64,000 nucleotides of DNA. It comes from Certhia americana. Its lineage: Eukaryota > Chordata > Aves > Passeriformes > Certhiidae. The position numbers were made by a program, and so were the translations under genes. The notes under the pieces were generated by a model. The model worked only from the letters and a program-made list of their open reading frames with translations. It did not search any database and was not told the DNA's origin. This document shows, piece after piece, positions 37,441 through 50,964 of the stretch. The stretch's first letter is position 1. The number at the start of each line of letters is the position of its first letter. The stretch lies in contig CM031870.1 of the NCBI GenBank assembly GCA_018697195.1, positions 9,074,410 through 9,138,409 of the forward strand, in the 5' to 3' direction.

Positions 37441-40400
37441 AGTATATTACATTTGAATATAATTGTACATTTGATACAATTATATTAGCAGGAACTTTTA
37501 AAAGATTCCTTCCCACTCCCTCAAAAAATTAATTAAATTTCCTAAAAGAAAGGATTCATTAGAAAGGAAATTATAGAAGAATGGTAGAGATTTCTGTAAA
37601 AGATTTCTGCAACTAGAAATATACAGACATCTCCCTCTCATCTGGCTTCAGAAATACAGGGGCCAAATTCCATATTGCTATAATGGAATTTGTTGATGTA
37701 GAGTTTGGAACAGCTAAGTGGGATAGCAAACCTAAATCTGATTAAAAGATAATTTGTGACTCTGACAACCTTTCCTGTCTAGCTTCTTGTTATAATCTGA
37801 TTGTTGGTCTACCAGTGCTAAAAGTACAAAGTATTTCCTGAGAAGCTTGAGGAAAACCGCTCTGCTCCTAGCACAGCATTTTTCCTCTATTAATGAGAAT
37901 TTATAACAGGATCTTGTCTCTTGAGAGTACACTGGATTTAAATGGCTACTGTGTACACATTCTGGTACTTTAGGGTGGATACAGTCAGAGAAAACCCAGC
38001 CAGGTGCCCCAGAAGGTGTGCCAGCAGCAGTTCTGACCTAGGGGTCAGAGGTATCCTTTCCACTGCACTTTCCTGGGATGGCTGTTCCTCCGGAGGAAAT
38101 GACATTCATGGAGGGGAATCAGGGACACATATGGCTATAGACTACAGTGTGGAAAAGAACTCCCCTGGGAAGAACACCAACAACTGCACAAATCTGTCCT
38201 GAATATCTTTGATATACCCTGTAACATTGCTTTAAAGATGGTACATGTCATTTATATAATATTCAAAATCCCCACACATCCTCAGTTGCTGTTGGCTTAT
38301 TTCCCCTTTATCCACTCAAGTCCCTGACATAGTACAGCTGTTCAAAGATTCATTTTCATATCTTAAAAATTAATTCAAAATCACACATATTCACCCATTT
38401 TTTTGTTCCTCATTTTCTGAAAGGCTTATAAAACTAATATATAATCCTTATGAATTTTAGTTTATTTTGACATTGAAGATATATTCTTCCATATAATTGA
38501 TCAGTGACAAAATTACATACCTTTGCAAAGTCTGTTAAACTAGCTTTTAGATTTGAACAATTTGAAATAAAAACATCTGAATGAAACACTCCACAAAATC
38601 CTGAGTAATTTCAGAAGTTTTAAACAAGACTTCTAATTCATTTTCCATAGTCCCAAATCACATGTTCAAAATACTGCTCCTCAGAACATCTTCTTTCTGA
38701 AATGCTTTATACACCTCTGTTATGTGCTATGCCTTTATTTGTATTATCTCACAGTGCATGCACTTATGAAACAGCAGATAAAGGTAAGGAGGAGCTGGCT
38801 GATAATAAAACATGAGAAATAACATCTTTGTGCTTCTCTCATGTTCTTCAATACCTCTCTAGGAAAAGCCCAGAAGAAATCCACATTAGAAAGTTAAGGA
38901 TTAGGCAAAAAAAGAACCAGAAAACCTAGTCACACAAGTATTTGCACTACAGGAATGTGGTGAGTATCTCTCTCTGGTTATCAAGATAAATTATGTTGTA
39001 ACTGCCATTTCTCTCATTCTCCAAGTTTTCAATGAAATTCAGCTAGTTAAAATTTAAACTTTCCAATCAAAGCTCAGACCGTGGTCTCTATGAGTCAGAA
39101 GTTGCTCTGTGAAATAACTACAATTGTTTTGGGGGGTTCTTTTTGGGTGGCCTTTTTTTTGTTAATTTTTGGTTTTTTTGGTTTTGTTTTTTTAATTCAT
39201 GCATTTTCATTGCCACTCATGCAAAAAAGAAAACATCCCGTTCTCCAAGGGAAAACATAAGGAATGGAATCTAACACTTACATTATTTTTAGTCATTTAT
39301 AAGTCATGCTTTTGGCAGCAATGCATGGGATTGTCTATGTATTTCTTTTGTTACTAAATGAAGATATTCTGCTTTATATTTTCTGCATATTTAAAACACA
39401 ACTCTTCACTACCGTAAATTACCATTAACATACAAAAAACCTGCTTAGTTTCTTATTGGAATATATAAATCTTATATATAAATATATAAGCTGTTTGAAT
39501 ACTTATGTTGTGGATTAGGGGGACCATGGAATAATTATTCACTAACTGGAATGCTTAAAAAGAAAAGCAAAAGCAAAAATCTCCTTAATTTTCTGTCTTT
39601 TTAGTTATAATTTTCTAATAGACTGCCCATACATATCAACTGATATAAAGGACAAATTGTTAACTTCTTTTAAAGTAACATTATGTAATAGTAATTTCAT
39701 ATTTTTAAATATAAATCAACTTTCTGTTTTCAGGAAATGCACTGTTACTGAAAAGATGCTGAAAAAAAAAAGGTTGGACCTAATAGACAAGATGCAAAGG
39801 ATGCAGCAAACTCACTGAAGGCTAATTATGGCACTGACTTAGCAGAAAGCCATTTACCCAAAATATTTGGAGTCACTAGAAAAATAGGATTTTCCCAAGA
39901 CTGACAGGAACTGTGAAGCTTTTTAGCACAACCAGAGAGCATTCTTGGCAGACAAGCCTAATATTGAGGCATTCTAGAATCCCTGCACAAACTTTGCAAA
40001 TATTCAATTGGCTCAGAAGAAGAAAGATAATCAACATAAAAGAGCTGTAGATAATTAAATTAAATTAAATAATTCTAAATATTATGTTTATGTCAATGAA
40101 AATGAAAACATAAATAAAAACTACCTGGAGTTAAAAGGAGGTGATTTTTGGGGCCTTATTCTCTCCTTCGTAGTACTTGATATACATATTCATTTGTGTG
40201 CAAACTTTCATGTGTGTAAGTTAAACGAAGATTTTGTACTCAGTATTTCTAACAATCATTTGCATTAATTTTTGACAGACACTGGAGACAGCACGAAGTG
40301 AGAGATGACTTCTTGATTCCCCTTTGCAAGCTCCATGTGTAGCTTTACATGTGCATTTATGTGTGCTTATGAGACGATTGGAATTTTGTTGTTTGAGATT

Positions 40401-42329
40401 TATTTCACTGCACAGTTTTGTATGAATGATGAATTCATTCTTATCTCAGTTTAAGATGTAAGCATCTAGACTGCTTAGTCATAGTGCAGTCAGGAACCCA
40501 ATATTTAAACTGACTAATCATAAAAAATTAGTCACCAAAAATCTTAATTAAAGATGATGAAGGCTTGAGAAAGATATTAAACTGATGTTCCCAGTGAATT
40601 ATTTCTTTTAAAAAATGCTTTATTTCAAGCATCTGTATTCTTACAGAAATCCTAAGTAACAATTTCTGTAAAATTAAAATCATAACTCTTCATACTTATT
40701 TAATAACTACTACAAGGAGTGACAGCAATTAGAGAGCAGAATTAATGCTAAATCCTTGAAAATAATTAATTTATACAGCCACCAGTAACTCAGATAAAGT
40801 GATTCATACGTTAAGTTGATTCTGTAAAGAAAAATCTCTTGTTCACAAAGTAACTTCAGAGCTTTTGCAATTCAGTAGTTTTGCAGAATTCCTTGGACAG
40901 AACACATTTATAATCAGATTTAACTGTTGTGTCTCAACTTTCTTAACAGCAGGTGAAAAGGCTGAGTAACTGCAAACACTTTGTAACCATTAACTGCTGG
41001 TAATATCAAATAAGGCCAACCTTTCACACACTACTTTTTTCATGCTAGCCACATCCAGAATTTAGGTTCATGACCTTTTATGCTAGTTCCTCAGGATTAA
41101 AACGGGGGAGGGGAATCTACAACTCAGTACTGTGCAAGTGAAATGAAACAGCTATTTGCTAAATTTTAACACAGACCCATGACTTGTAATGACCACAAAG
41201 CCAACATTCCTTTAGTTCTGCAGCCCTGGAATGGGACAGCTGAGCTGCAGAGCAAATGAATTGAACTCTGGAACCAAAAAATTCACCTATCCAGGTTCTC
41301 CAGCTGTGGTCAAACACTTCAGAGATTGTTGTGATAGGTCTTAAGATGTCACTCTTTTTACTAACTTTTTATCATCCTCAAGCCCCAGTAAATGGAACTG
41401 CCTTCCTGAGCCAGGAGGGTTCAGCTGAATTACCTTCTACAGCAGTTAAGGATTTGTCAATTCATTATGCCAGGATATCTGCAGTCCAGTCACACTGAGA
41501 CCTGTGAGGGGACAGTGTATCAAACAGCTCAGTGGAGCTTGTTTCACAAGCTTCATGTGAAGAGAGGTTATGGAAATAACCTGGAATAAAATTATCAAAG
41601 ATTTCACAGTTTAAATCTAGCAAGCAGAAATCATTCTAGGAGTTATGCCCAAAAGGGTTAAAACTTGGTGGAATATGTAGATTTTTCACAGAAATAACAA
41701 AAAGCACATGCTCAACAGGCAGGTCACTTTCTTGCCAACATCAAATCTCAATTCCAAGCCTTTGGGTCATTCCAGTATTTCAAAGAATAAAGTTGTCAAA
41801 CCTTTGTTTTTCAGTAAGGACAGTATAGAACACATGGCCCTAGTTTACTTTTAAAAAATTTGGAGTTTACCATGTTGTTTTTCCAAGTTGTTTGGATTTT
41901 GTATGTTTGCTTGTTTTATGAACTGCTATGGTATTCATAGTTCAAACTACATCCCAGACTATCCCATGTGGATATTGGGTACAGCAGCATAACTTCTAGG
42001 AGTACTTATTTAGAATTTGTAGACATTTGGACTGAGTGCCAGAACATTAATTCTGCAGAATTAGAAGCTTAAAATTTCTTTCAATTATTCAATTCAATTC
42101 ATATGGAGGAAATATATTTAATGTCACGAGGTACGAGCAGATATAATGTGCACTGATATAAAACTAGAACACTTAAAATTGCCTCAATATTTTTTCCTTC
42201 GCAGTGTCCTTTCAATTTCTGAAGAGTTTTTAACACAAAGAGTTTTAACTAGTAACTTTGTATGTCCAATAGTATGGGAAAATCTAAGTAAAGCAATTTA
42301 ATTTGAAAATGCTCAACATGACAGAGAAA

Positions 42330-42696
42330 GTGGGGGTGATGGAGCTAATGCAATGCAGCTCCTTAGGTACTAACCTTAGGGGCTTCCCTTGTCTCTGATC
42401 ACATATTTTTATTCCCTCCCCCCAAACCAGCGTCTCCTGACATGATGCTGGTCAGAAGAACCCTGCTCATCTTTTTCAGTAAGCTCGAGGAGCGAAGCAA
42501 GCAAGATGTTATCCTCACAAAAAAGGGAGTTATTTTCTGCCAGTTCACTTCCCTGAACTGGTATAACAGTGACGTAGGAATATGAAGCCAGGATCAAGAT
42601 GACCATTCCTGTCTCGACCTTTACTGTGTGCAAGTCAAAACCAACAGATAATGCTATTTGAAACAATAGCAGGAAAAAAAAAAAAAAAAAAAAAAA
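42330..42696 (+). other. Unidentified segment ending in A23, possible retroposed sequence
   Basis: A moderately GC-richer segment than its surroundings ends at an unbroken run of 23 A (42,674-42,696). That could be the poly-A tail of a processed insertion. I do not recognise the source and see no matching target-site duplication around it. A minus-strand frame of 85 codons (42,409-42,666) crosses it without a known domain. A simple A-run next to unrelated sequence is the alternative. Confidence 0.3.
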
Positions 42697-42746
42697 GATA
42701 TGGCTTTGGAAGCCACAACTTCTGAAGCAAAATTATGCTTCCAAGC

Positions 42747-43497
42747 TGTCTTAGTTCGGAAAGACAGGTGTCTGCTAGGGAAAGAACAGGAGCCTCCCTT
42801 GGAATGGAGAATGCAAAACCTCCTGCCTCCGAACTGTTATAACTCTGAAATTAAGGGGTTTTCAGGCAAAGATGTGAGGATAGGAAAAATATTTCTTTAC
42901 TGGTGTGTATAACAAGGAAACAAAATAATAACAATAACTATAGCATTAACAACAAAACAGAACCAGGAACCCAGTCAGTCTTCTCGGCTGCAGGCACTTC
43001 CCCTTTTGGTGCAGTTACCATCTACAGGCCGGAGTGAGCAGAAAGTCCCAGGGCGCTGGATGAGATGTATCAGAAGCTCTGTGGTGGTAGCTGAAGCTGT
43101 GAAAACGTTCTGGCAGGCAGGGGTGAGGGTTATGGTGTGGAGGAAACCCAGAGCAGGAGCGAAGGAACTGCGGGCGCAGGGGACCGCGGCGGCGCGGCTC
43201 CCAGCAGGGCAGGGAGAGGCACGGTTCCGAATTCCCGGTGTAACAGATGATGAAATGGTGTCACTCCGAGCTGAGCTGAGCTCCAGTGGTGCCAGTGAAA
43301 ACCTCCCCGCAGTAAAAACCCACTGTTCCCTCTGACAGCCAAACTCCTCAAGAGCGAAGTGCAGTCCGGGTGCCAGCCTCTCCCCTGACTTCAGCCACTT
43401 TTTTTCGTCTTTCTCAAGCACCCATAAAGTACCCAGTAATTAGTTCCCTAGCAACTTATGGGAAAAAAATTCTAAGAAAGAAACACAACCTCCAGTA
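42747..43497 (-). mobile_element. Solo LTR, family 2, copy C (ERVL-like)
   Basis: The element begins TGTCTTAGTTCGG and continues AGACAGGTGTCTGCTAGGG, the reverse complement of the right end of the plus-strand copy at 24,156-24,900. Its right end matches the left end of that copy: AGCACCCATAAAG, then GCAACTTATGGGAAAAAA and TTCTAAGAAAG. The last bases (TCCAGTA) are a decayed form of the expected CCCAACA. TTTACT at 42,896-42,901 is AGTAAA on the minus strand, the same variant poly(A) signal as in the other copy. The flanks CAAGC and TAAGG match at 3 of 5. The GC- and CpG-rich middle (43,130-43,260) carries frames up to 148 codons on minus and 109 on plus that are not genes. Confidence 0.85.
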
Positions 43498-46400
43498 TAA
43501 GGTTCTAGCCTTCTATGTGTCTACTAGTTTTCCTCATGTTTCTGACTCATAATCACTGTGCGATTCTTTTGCTCAGAGAAGTACTGGCTATACCTTCAGA
43601 TTTATATAAAGCAGCTGCTGGCTTTGTAAATCACCTTTCTACTTAGAAGTTATGCGGTGTGATAATTCTCACTTTTCATATTTTATTCCACTCTAACACC
43701 TCTTACATACCCTGATCATAAGAAGCAGTGAGGTGAATAAGTACTGCATTATTTTATTCTTATGAGAATGCTACCAGTACACCTTTTAGGTAAGATACTC
43801 AGAACTGTTAAGAAACTACCTTTGAAAAAGCATCTGTGCCAACGTGGGAAATCAGTGTGCAAAGTAGAATTGTGGTTATGAAACTGCTGTATCATTAAAT
43901 ACCTCAAAGGATATGAAATCAGCCATAAGCTGTCAGGGCTGAGTCATCCATGTCTCAGACATGGGGCTGTGGGAAATGTCCCACCCTAGCAGCTCCCAGT
44001 TAAGAGGAAACATAAAACAATGGGATGTCTCAGCCAGACAAATTCACTCAAACTGTTCTGGCAAGCCAGTGTCTTAAGCTATAGATTTCCCCCAGAACTG
44101 AAAGCTACAACCAAACCTTAAAGCTAAAGTATTTGAGAAACGCTGTGAATCACAGAAAGAAAACTTGTGCATGTAGAAGGAACAGTGAGCTGTGCTTTGC
44201 TAACTGAGGGCCAGCCATATGAGAAGGAAACTGGCTTCTTCAGAACTGTGACACAGACATGTATGCAACATAATTTAGCAAAGTTATGTATAGAAGTGGA
44301 TGGCACAGAGTGCACAGACTAAGCCCAAAACAACATTAGAATCGAGGAAGTATATACAGTATATCCAGTGTTTTCTCAGCTGTATGATAGATGCCAGCTA
44401 ATACAAGGAATCATTATTTTATGAAAATTTTACACCTGTGCTTGTCTCCTTCAACTATCACATCTTTCTAAGAGGTGAACTATAAACTCTGAGTGCATAA
44501 AAGGGGGGCAAAAGGTAAAGCTGTGTTTAATCTTTCAAAAAATGTAGCAACACAGCTGTCAGTGCTCATCCTTGGGGCAGGGGCACATACGCAAGCAGCC
44601 AGCAAAGTCTCACATTTACCAAGGAATAGAAGACAAATAATCTGACTAGAAACTGAACCAGAGAGAAATCTGCTTTCCACTTAGATCAAACAAAGCTTAC
44701 GGGTATACGGGTTCAAGAGAAAGAATGGAAACAAAGCAATCCTGTCCATTTCCAGCTGACTAGACATTATGCCTGTGACAAGCCTGTTTCTTCTCACTAT
44801 TGCATCAGTTGTCAAATATTCACTTTCAATAAAAGTTAACATAATTATCATTAGTTTAGGAAACCTTCCATGCAGTCATACCTACAAATGGCCCTTCACT
44901 CTACAGAGATGCTCTTCATTAAATAACTTTTACAAAATTCTAGCTGTTACTTGTCTATTCTTCCTATGGTTTTAGTCAAATGCCAGAGGAAGATTTTCTA
45001 CCTGAGACAAGTACTTGTTCACAATGAAATCTATATTCTTCCCTATATTGTAAAATTACACCCAATTTCAAACCATTTGTAGATATACCAAAAATAGGAC
45101 CAGGACAACATTCAGAGTTATTTTCTTGACATTACAGGTAACTAATTCTGTCCTTGGCTTCTTTACTCATAATTTCTTTGTAAGACAGCAATTTGCATTT
45201 TTAGTGTTTTCAATGCCTCTTCATTATTATGCATTTCTTATTTTTTAGTAGGAAAAAAATATGAGGGTTTGTTGTGATTGTCTTCTTTTTTTCTGGGTGG
45301 AGAACCATAAGCAAGGACTTTGGAAATCACACATTAGCACAACATTCAAGTCAAACCATGTCCAAACAGCTCTGGCTGCCTCCACTTCAAAGCACTGGCA
45401 AAGCCCCACACAATGTTCTTCCAAAGTTTGCTTGACTGCCATAGTGGTGAATCATGACCATAAAAGAAGCTGTGTTGGTTGGGTTTTTTCTCTCCATACA
45501 GGAAACAATAAAACATTAATAAAGAAGTGAAGTTAAGAGAGAACTACAGAACTGTTCTTCAGTGAGCTCTAAGTGGCCATTTTTTTTCCCACCTGGGACA
45601 CCCAGTCAAAATATTCATTATTGAAGATCTCACTATGATTCACATCTTAAAATTCCAGATACAGATTTAACTTACTCCTAAATCTGACAAACTGTGACAA
45701 ACAAACCTTGAAATATTTTATATCAATAAACCTGACATAGTTTGGTGAAAGTCACTCCAAAGCACTCTAGCTTGTTTTGAGTTATAAAGTATGGCAAAAT
45801 TTATGTCACTTGGCTCATAGAAAATTTAATATTTTGCTAAATTAGATATCAAAGCTAATGAAGACAGCATTAACATATATTATGGATTTGCATTACCACA
45901 AATTCTGATACAGAGATTATGAAAAGTTTCTTTTCTTTTGAAAGACATTTCAAATTTAATAAAAGATCAACATGACCTCAAAAAAAATTGCTCATCTGTC
46001 CAAACTTTCAAAAACAAATCAGTCTTTCAACTGTATGGCAAATCTTGCAAAATCTTGCTTAGTACAATACTCCTCCTGAAATATTTCCTCAATGGCATTT
46101 CAATTTTTTTTCTTGCAGATAAAAACCTGATTTATTATTTCAGCTATATAAAGGAACAAACTTATTTCAGTGTAGGATAGGATATGCTCTATAAAATCTT
46201 TATATGGAAGAAATCTTTTTTGAAAGAAAAAAAGGATTATGTAAAGCACATGTCCATTTAATTACAAATAAATAATTGTATAGTTCAAAGAGCTAAGGCC
46301 TGTAACTAGTACTCTTAATAGTACAGAATGCATTCTAATTTTTTTTCTCTTCTTTAGAGAAATATTAATTTTCTATTTACTAAAGAAAACATTTGAATTG

Positions 46401-48337
46401 GAGGCTTGAATTGGAGGGAGAAGAACTCGGAAAAGCAAAACTAAGTGAAACATGAAGTTCACATATCTTTTGGAACTCCATACTCATGTAGAAAATAGCC
46501 CTTCACTTCAGGATACCAAAGGCAACATCGGAGATCATTCACTGAATTACCACTTTTGTATACCAAAAGCACACAGCAACAGTACCACAGTAGTTGCTGT
46601 GTACTGACTTTCAAAAAAATCTGTCTTTATGGATAATCAGTCAGGTATGAAAATAGCAGTAAATTTAAGACTTCTGTACAACATTAAATATCACCCATTC
46701 CACTGTCAGTCCTACACAAAAACCTGGTTTTATTTAATGATTTTTAATGTAAGCATTAAACTAATAAAGAGCTTTCAGCAGACAAATTTTACAGCTTCAG
46801 CTCGTCTAAATTAAGGATATTGAAATTTAAATAACATAAAAATGTAAAAGGAAAGCTGTAACATTTCAAATAAAAGACTTCCTATTTCCAATGAACATAT
46901 ATCTGTACAAAATGTGTTTGCTGTTGATAGGGGCTGATGAGAGCCAACTGGATTCAGTGTTAATTTACAATTGTTTCAAACATACATAATAGAGAACATT
47001 ATGCCAAATTCAGATGAGAACAGTAAAGCTCCTTTACAAAGCACAGCTATGTTTAACAATTTCCATTAAGTTGTTTTTTGGCACCAGAAAGATTCCTATG
47101 ACCCAATTTCCACCTGCTTATTTGCTTTATACACGATCCAAAGTAAAGTACCGAATGGGAAACTGCTAAGTAAAAGGTAACAAAACATGAGATTTTTAAC
47201 AGTCTGCCATATGTATGACATTATTTCTCCACTTAACTTATGAAAAATAATTATGAGTTATGAAAGTGATGAATACTGTGAACATTACAGTTCTTTAGGG
47301 AAATGCATGTTAGGAGACCAACTGATTAATGCTCTGACAATTTATAGCAGGAAACAATCTCAAACATTTATTTGAATTACTATATAAATCCCCATATTTT
47401 TATATCCTGCATGTGGGTTTCACATAATTACAAACACAAGAGTCAACAATGCAATACTAGGTAATGCAAACCCAAATATTAGATTCCAAGTTCTAGATTT
47501 TTCTTAAACAGATGGTTTCCTAATGGTTTTATTTACTGAAATAAAATTCCACTTGAACTTTTCAGGGGAAGATTGTTCAACTGAACCCTATTTAATAATT
47601 TCTAACTGTATATGCGCAAAATAGTTCAAGCTAATGTGCAGTAAGTTAGATGATTTCATGCTGCAAATATGACAACATCAGCAAGTGTAACTGGCAAATT
47701 TATGTTTCAAATAGAAAATTTCCCCAGGAGGTAAAACTCACATCTTAAAATATTGTGGGGAAACACACTGAAAACTGGCCCTTATGTGCAGCCTTTCAAA
47801 AAGCTTTAGCTCAGTCTTGTTCAGCCTCCCAAGAAATGTCAATAATCGAATCCATTCAAGCCACTTCAATTGCACCTGTTTGCACAAGGCTTGAACTCTG
47901 AAGTTGATTTGGTTACCAAAATCTGATTAAATACTGCTGTTTATTGACTCAGTAATTTCAAACATCTATTGGTTTGTATAGGCTGCGCAAAAGTAAAATT
48001 CTTAGCCCTGAATACATTTGGTTGAGTGTCTTGTTTATAAAATTGGTCTTTTAATCAAAACGTATTTAATAACACACAGTACGTACTTACTCTATAAAAA
48101 AGTCCCCAAAGGCTGAATTCTGCACTACAGAATTTTTAAACTGAGGTCAAAGAAATTAGTGTGCTTTTGGGAAAGAAGCAAAACTCTTCAGGAAGGTCAA
48201 CCCAATGAATCTTTGGAAACCCTGGCCTTAATGTCCTAATTAGGTCATCCTGAAATAAGTAGCTTGTTACATCATTTGGCTCTTCTGCAAATAAAGATGT
48301 TATTTTCTTAATTCCCAATTATTTATTATGTATTTTC
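43498..48337. other. AT-rich non-coding DNA, no gene recognised
   Basis: About 4.8 kb without a recognisable gene. A short GC-richer stretch at 43,930-44,060 includes the near-palindrome CCATGTCTCAGACATGG. Its identity is unknown. Open frames are short and unrecognised. Confidence 0.45.
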
Positions 48338-48468
48338 ATGGAATCATAGAATATCCTGAGTTGGAAGAGACCCACAAGGACCACTGAGTCCAAGTCCTGG
48401 CCCCGCACAGGATAGCCCAACAATCCCACATTGTACCTGAGAGCATTTTCCAAAAGCCTCTTGAATTC
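48338..48468 (-). mobile_element. CR1 LINE 3' fragment
   Basis: It opens CATGGAATCATAGAAT, the reverse complement of the ATTCTATGATTC-type tail of avian CR1. It continues CTGAGTTGGAAGAGACCCA and GAGTCCAAGTCCTGG, then CAACAATCCCACATTG. This is a minus-strand, heavily 5'-truncated copy of ~130 bp. It keeps the typical 3' terminal octamer-like repeat, so the 3' end is original. It is less decayed than the copy at 30,716. Confidence 0.92.
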
Positions 48469-49572
48469 CTAAGCATCAGACTGCAAAGGAAAATTTGCTA
48501 TCTACTTCAAAATTATTTTAAATAGGTGCTTTAAATACACTTTTCATGCCTGCTATCTTCCACCAAAGGGAAAGCTTGTTATTTAAAATCACGCAGATGT
48601 TTTAACCACAGTCACATTTTGATGTGTACCTTTATCATAAGGGACTTGTCATGTAACAGTAGTGAATTATCAATCACGAAGTCCAACTCTGTTGCATATA
48701 ATCAATCACTCATAAAATCCAAATAATTCAATGTTAGCATGGTTTGAAGGTTAGTCTGATTGCTTTTAGTGTAATGCCAATTGCTTATCTAAGATGTAGC
48801 CAGCTGTTCCTTTAGAGAAGGTAATTCCTACAATACAGTTTGTGGCATCTTCGTATTCCCTCATCTTGGAAAAAGTCTTGATCCCATTTATGTGATCTTC
48901 ACTAAAGAAACTAAAAGGAAGGCATCTGTAGTTTTACTTTATATTAACAAATCTACTCTTTGTATATTTAAGGAGAAAGATCTCAAACTGAAGTAAGCCT
49001 GTTACGTGCTGTGTCAGTACTGCAATTCTATTAGTCTCCATCACACTTGTTTTTTTCTATTCCCCCTTTCTTTACCTCCAAGGCTTCATAAGGTGGTCAA
49101 GTCACTCTTCATGCACATTCATTTTCCAACAACACCTCGTGTCCCATTGTCACATGAGGCTCCAACAGCCCAGCACTAGGACAAGAAAGATTTTTTTAGA
49201 AGTTCCTGTGATATTAAAGCTACATGCCTGTCAGCACACTACTACTTCAGGGCAAGGGAAATAATGTGAAAACTAACAACTGTTCACCTTTTAAATTGAG
49301 AGCATTGTGTCCACTAGGACTCCATGAACATTTCCTCAGAAGTGATAATTACATTATTTCTGTTTGCTGCAACAGAAAATCACCTTTATAATCTAAGAAT
49401 GCAATTTGGAGAAAAAAAATCAAGTTGAAGGTCAGGAAGCTATAAATGCTAAAGTTAATTTGCACAGAAGTCCCTCTTACTGCACACATTCAACATTCAT
49501 ATCACAGAGAACTATTTTTAAACTTCATACTTGTTGTGGGTTTTGTTCATTTCTTGGCTAATGCATTAAATT
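48469..49572. other. AT-rich non-coding DNA, nothing recognised
   Basis: About 1.1 kb between the CR1 fragment and LTR copy B. I see no gene, repeat end or structured element in it. Confidence 0.45.
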
Positions 49573-50964
49573 TGTCATGGTTTCAGTTTGAAGCACACTA
49601 ATTTTTGTTTTAGTTTTAGTTTGTCAATTCAAAAATTTTTAATTAAGAGCAAAGCAGGCTTAAACTTAACAGGAATAGAACTTTATTAATTAACTCTAAA
49701 AGAAAAAAAGAAATTAGAATGGAACTTTGAAACACTTCTCTTCCCCCCACTAACTATTCACTTTTTACTCCGATGTAAAAAGACAAAACTTGGGATTTTC
49801 AGTCAGTTATCACTCTTAAAATAATCATTTCTTAATTCATTAAGGAGAAAGGAGTTTCTCTTGGGTATTACAGAGATTTTTTACAAGATACTAGTTCTCT
49901 TGTTTTTACACTCTGTATCTGGCCTGCCCCGGCAGAAATGTTGCCATTTGTGAAGTCCCTCCCATGAAACACCCTGCCACAGCAGCTCATGGGCCATATC
50001 AGTTTATTAGGCTACAGTTTAAAGATGCCTCTTCTAGTATAAAACAAAAGTTCTCTTCATCTGAAGGAATAGAGGTCATCTTCCCTCATTGGGCATGGCT
50101 TTATCTCTCACTTTTTTAGTCTTCTTCTGTTCAATTTTCTCTAGTAGCTCACAGCTATGTTTAGAACCTTGCATCCCCCTAAAAAACACTCCATAGGTTA
50201 CAGGGTATTTTAGTCTATTCTCTATGGCCTCACAAGAGAAGTCTAACTTAACCAGGCAACTCTTTTAATTTTCTTTTTCATTTGAGATTCTTTTCTCACT
50301 TTTCCTGATATTAAGTTTCATGCTGTGTCTTCTTACATTTAATCTGGTCTCCTCTCTTTCTTTTGGGTAAGATTCATGCTTTGAGTTTTATTTGGTCAAG
50401 GAAAAAAATTTATATAGGCTGCAGCTGGTACAAGGCAGTTACGTGATGCATTGTAGTGGTGCTGGAGCTGGGATCCTAGGATCTTAGTTACAGCCTGGCT
50501 GCTGCCCTCCAATTCTAGCTGTGCTGAGAGAGGGAGGCTAGGATCCCCCTTCCAGCCCGGTCAGGCTTTAGATGTCTCACACCTGGGCTTTCTCTCTTTT
50601 TTTTCTGCTTGGCAGATGCCAGGCTTGGCTCAGCCCCCGGTTGCTGCATGGGCAGTCCTGGATTAGCAGATTTCTGTATCCAAGGCTGGGCTGTGCCTTC
50701 CTTCCCCCCCTCTCTCTGCCTCTTTCTCCTTTGCCTGCCAAGGGTACCAGGGGAGGGAAGGGGGGAACCTCAGCCCAGCCCAGCCCAGCCATGGGGAACA
50801 GCCAGGCTGAGGCTCTGCCACTCACCCCCTCTGGAAACCAGAAGAAAGCTATTTCAGGATTCTCACCTTAAAATGTGTATTCACTAGAGGCATATCCACC
50901 TTTTTCATTAATTTAATCAGGTGTCAGTATTACACAATTGTCCAATCAGAGCTAAACCATGACA
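49573..50964 (-). mobile_element. Solo LTR, family 1, copy B (ERVL-like)
   Basis: It starts TGTCATGGTTT and ends AAACCATGACA, a perfect 11-base terminal inverted repeat with TG...CA ends. The flanking five bases are AAATT (49,568-49,572) and ATATT (50,965-50,969), a 4-of-5 match consistent with a 5-bp target-site duplication. On the minus strand TATATAAA (plus 50,409-50,416) is a good TATA box, and AATAAA (plus TTTATT, 49,682-49,687) lies near the other end. The order U3, promoter, poly(A) signal, U5 therefore runs right to left. The U3 contains GC-rich sequence with (CCCAG)-type repeats at ~50,772-50,790. It is better preserved than copy A. The open frames inside (99, 92 and 82 codons) are not genes. 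Confidence 0.88.
50409..50416 (-). promoter_or_regulatory. Probable TATA box of LTR copy B
   Basis: Minus-strand TATATAAA between the GC-rich U3 and the rest of the LTR. Its position relative to the poly(A) signal fits the retroviral U3/R arrangement, though the implied R region of ~700 bases is long. Confidence 0.5.

Larger units (their letters stand above)
36910..42746. other. AT-rich non-coding DNA, no gene recognised
   Basis: About 5.8 kb with a GAT microsatellite (37,406-37,439), a G/T island (39,129-39,192), an AAATT-type short repeat near 40,056-40,072 and, at the end, an unidentified GC-richer stretch followed by A23 (42,330-42,696, listed separately). No gene seen. Confidence 0.45.

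Noticed and set aside
42975..43421. 148-codon minus-strand frame and the 109-codon plus-strand frame
   Set aside because: Both lie inside solo LTR copy C.
43938..43970. Near-palindrome CCATGTCTCAGACATGG as a p53-type response element
   Set aside because: The half-sites do not fit the RRRCWWGYYY pattern well enough.
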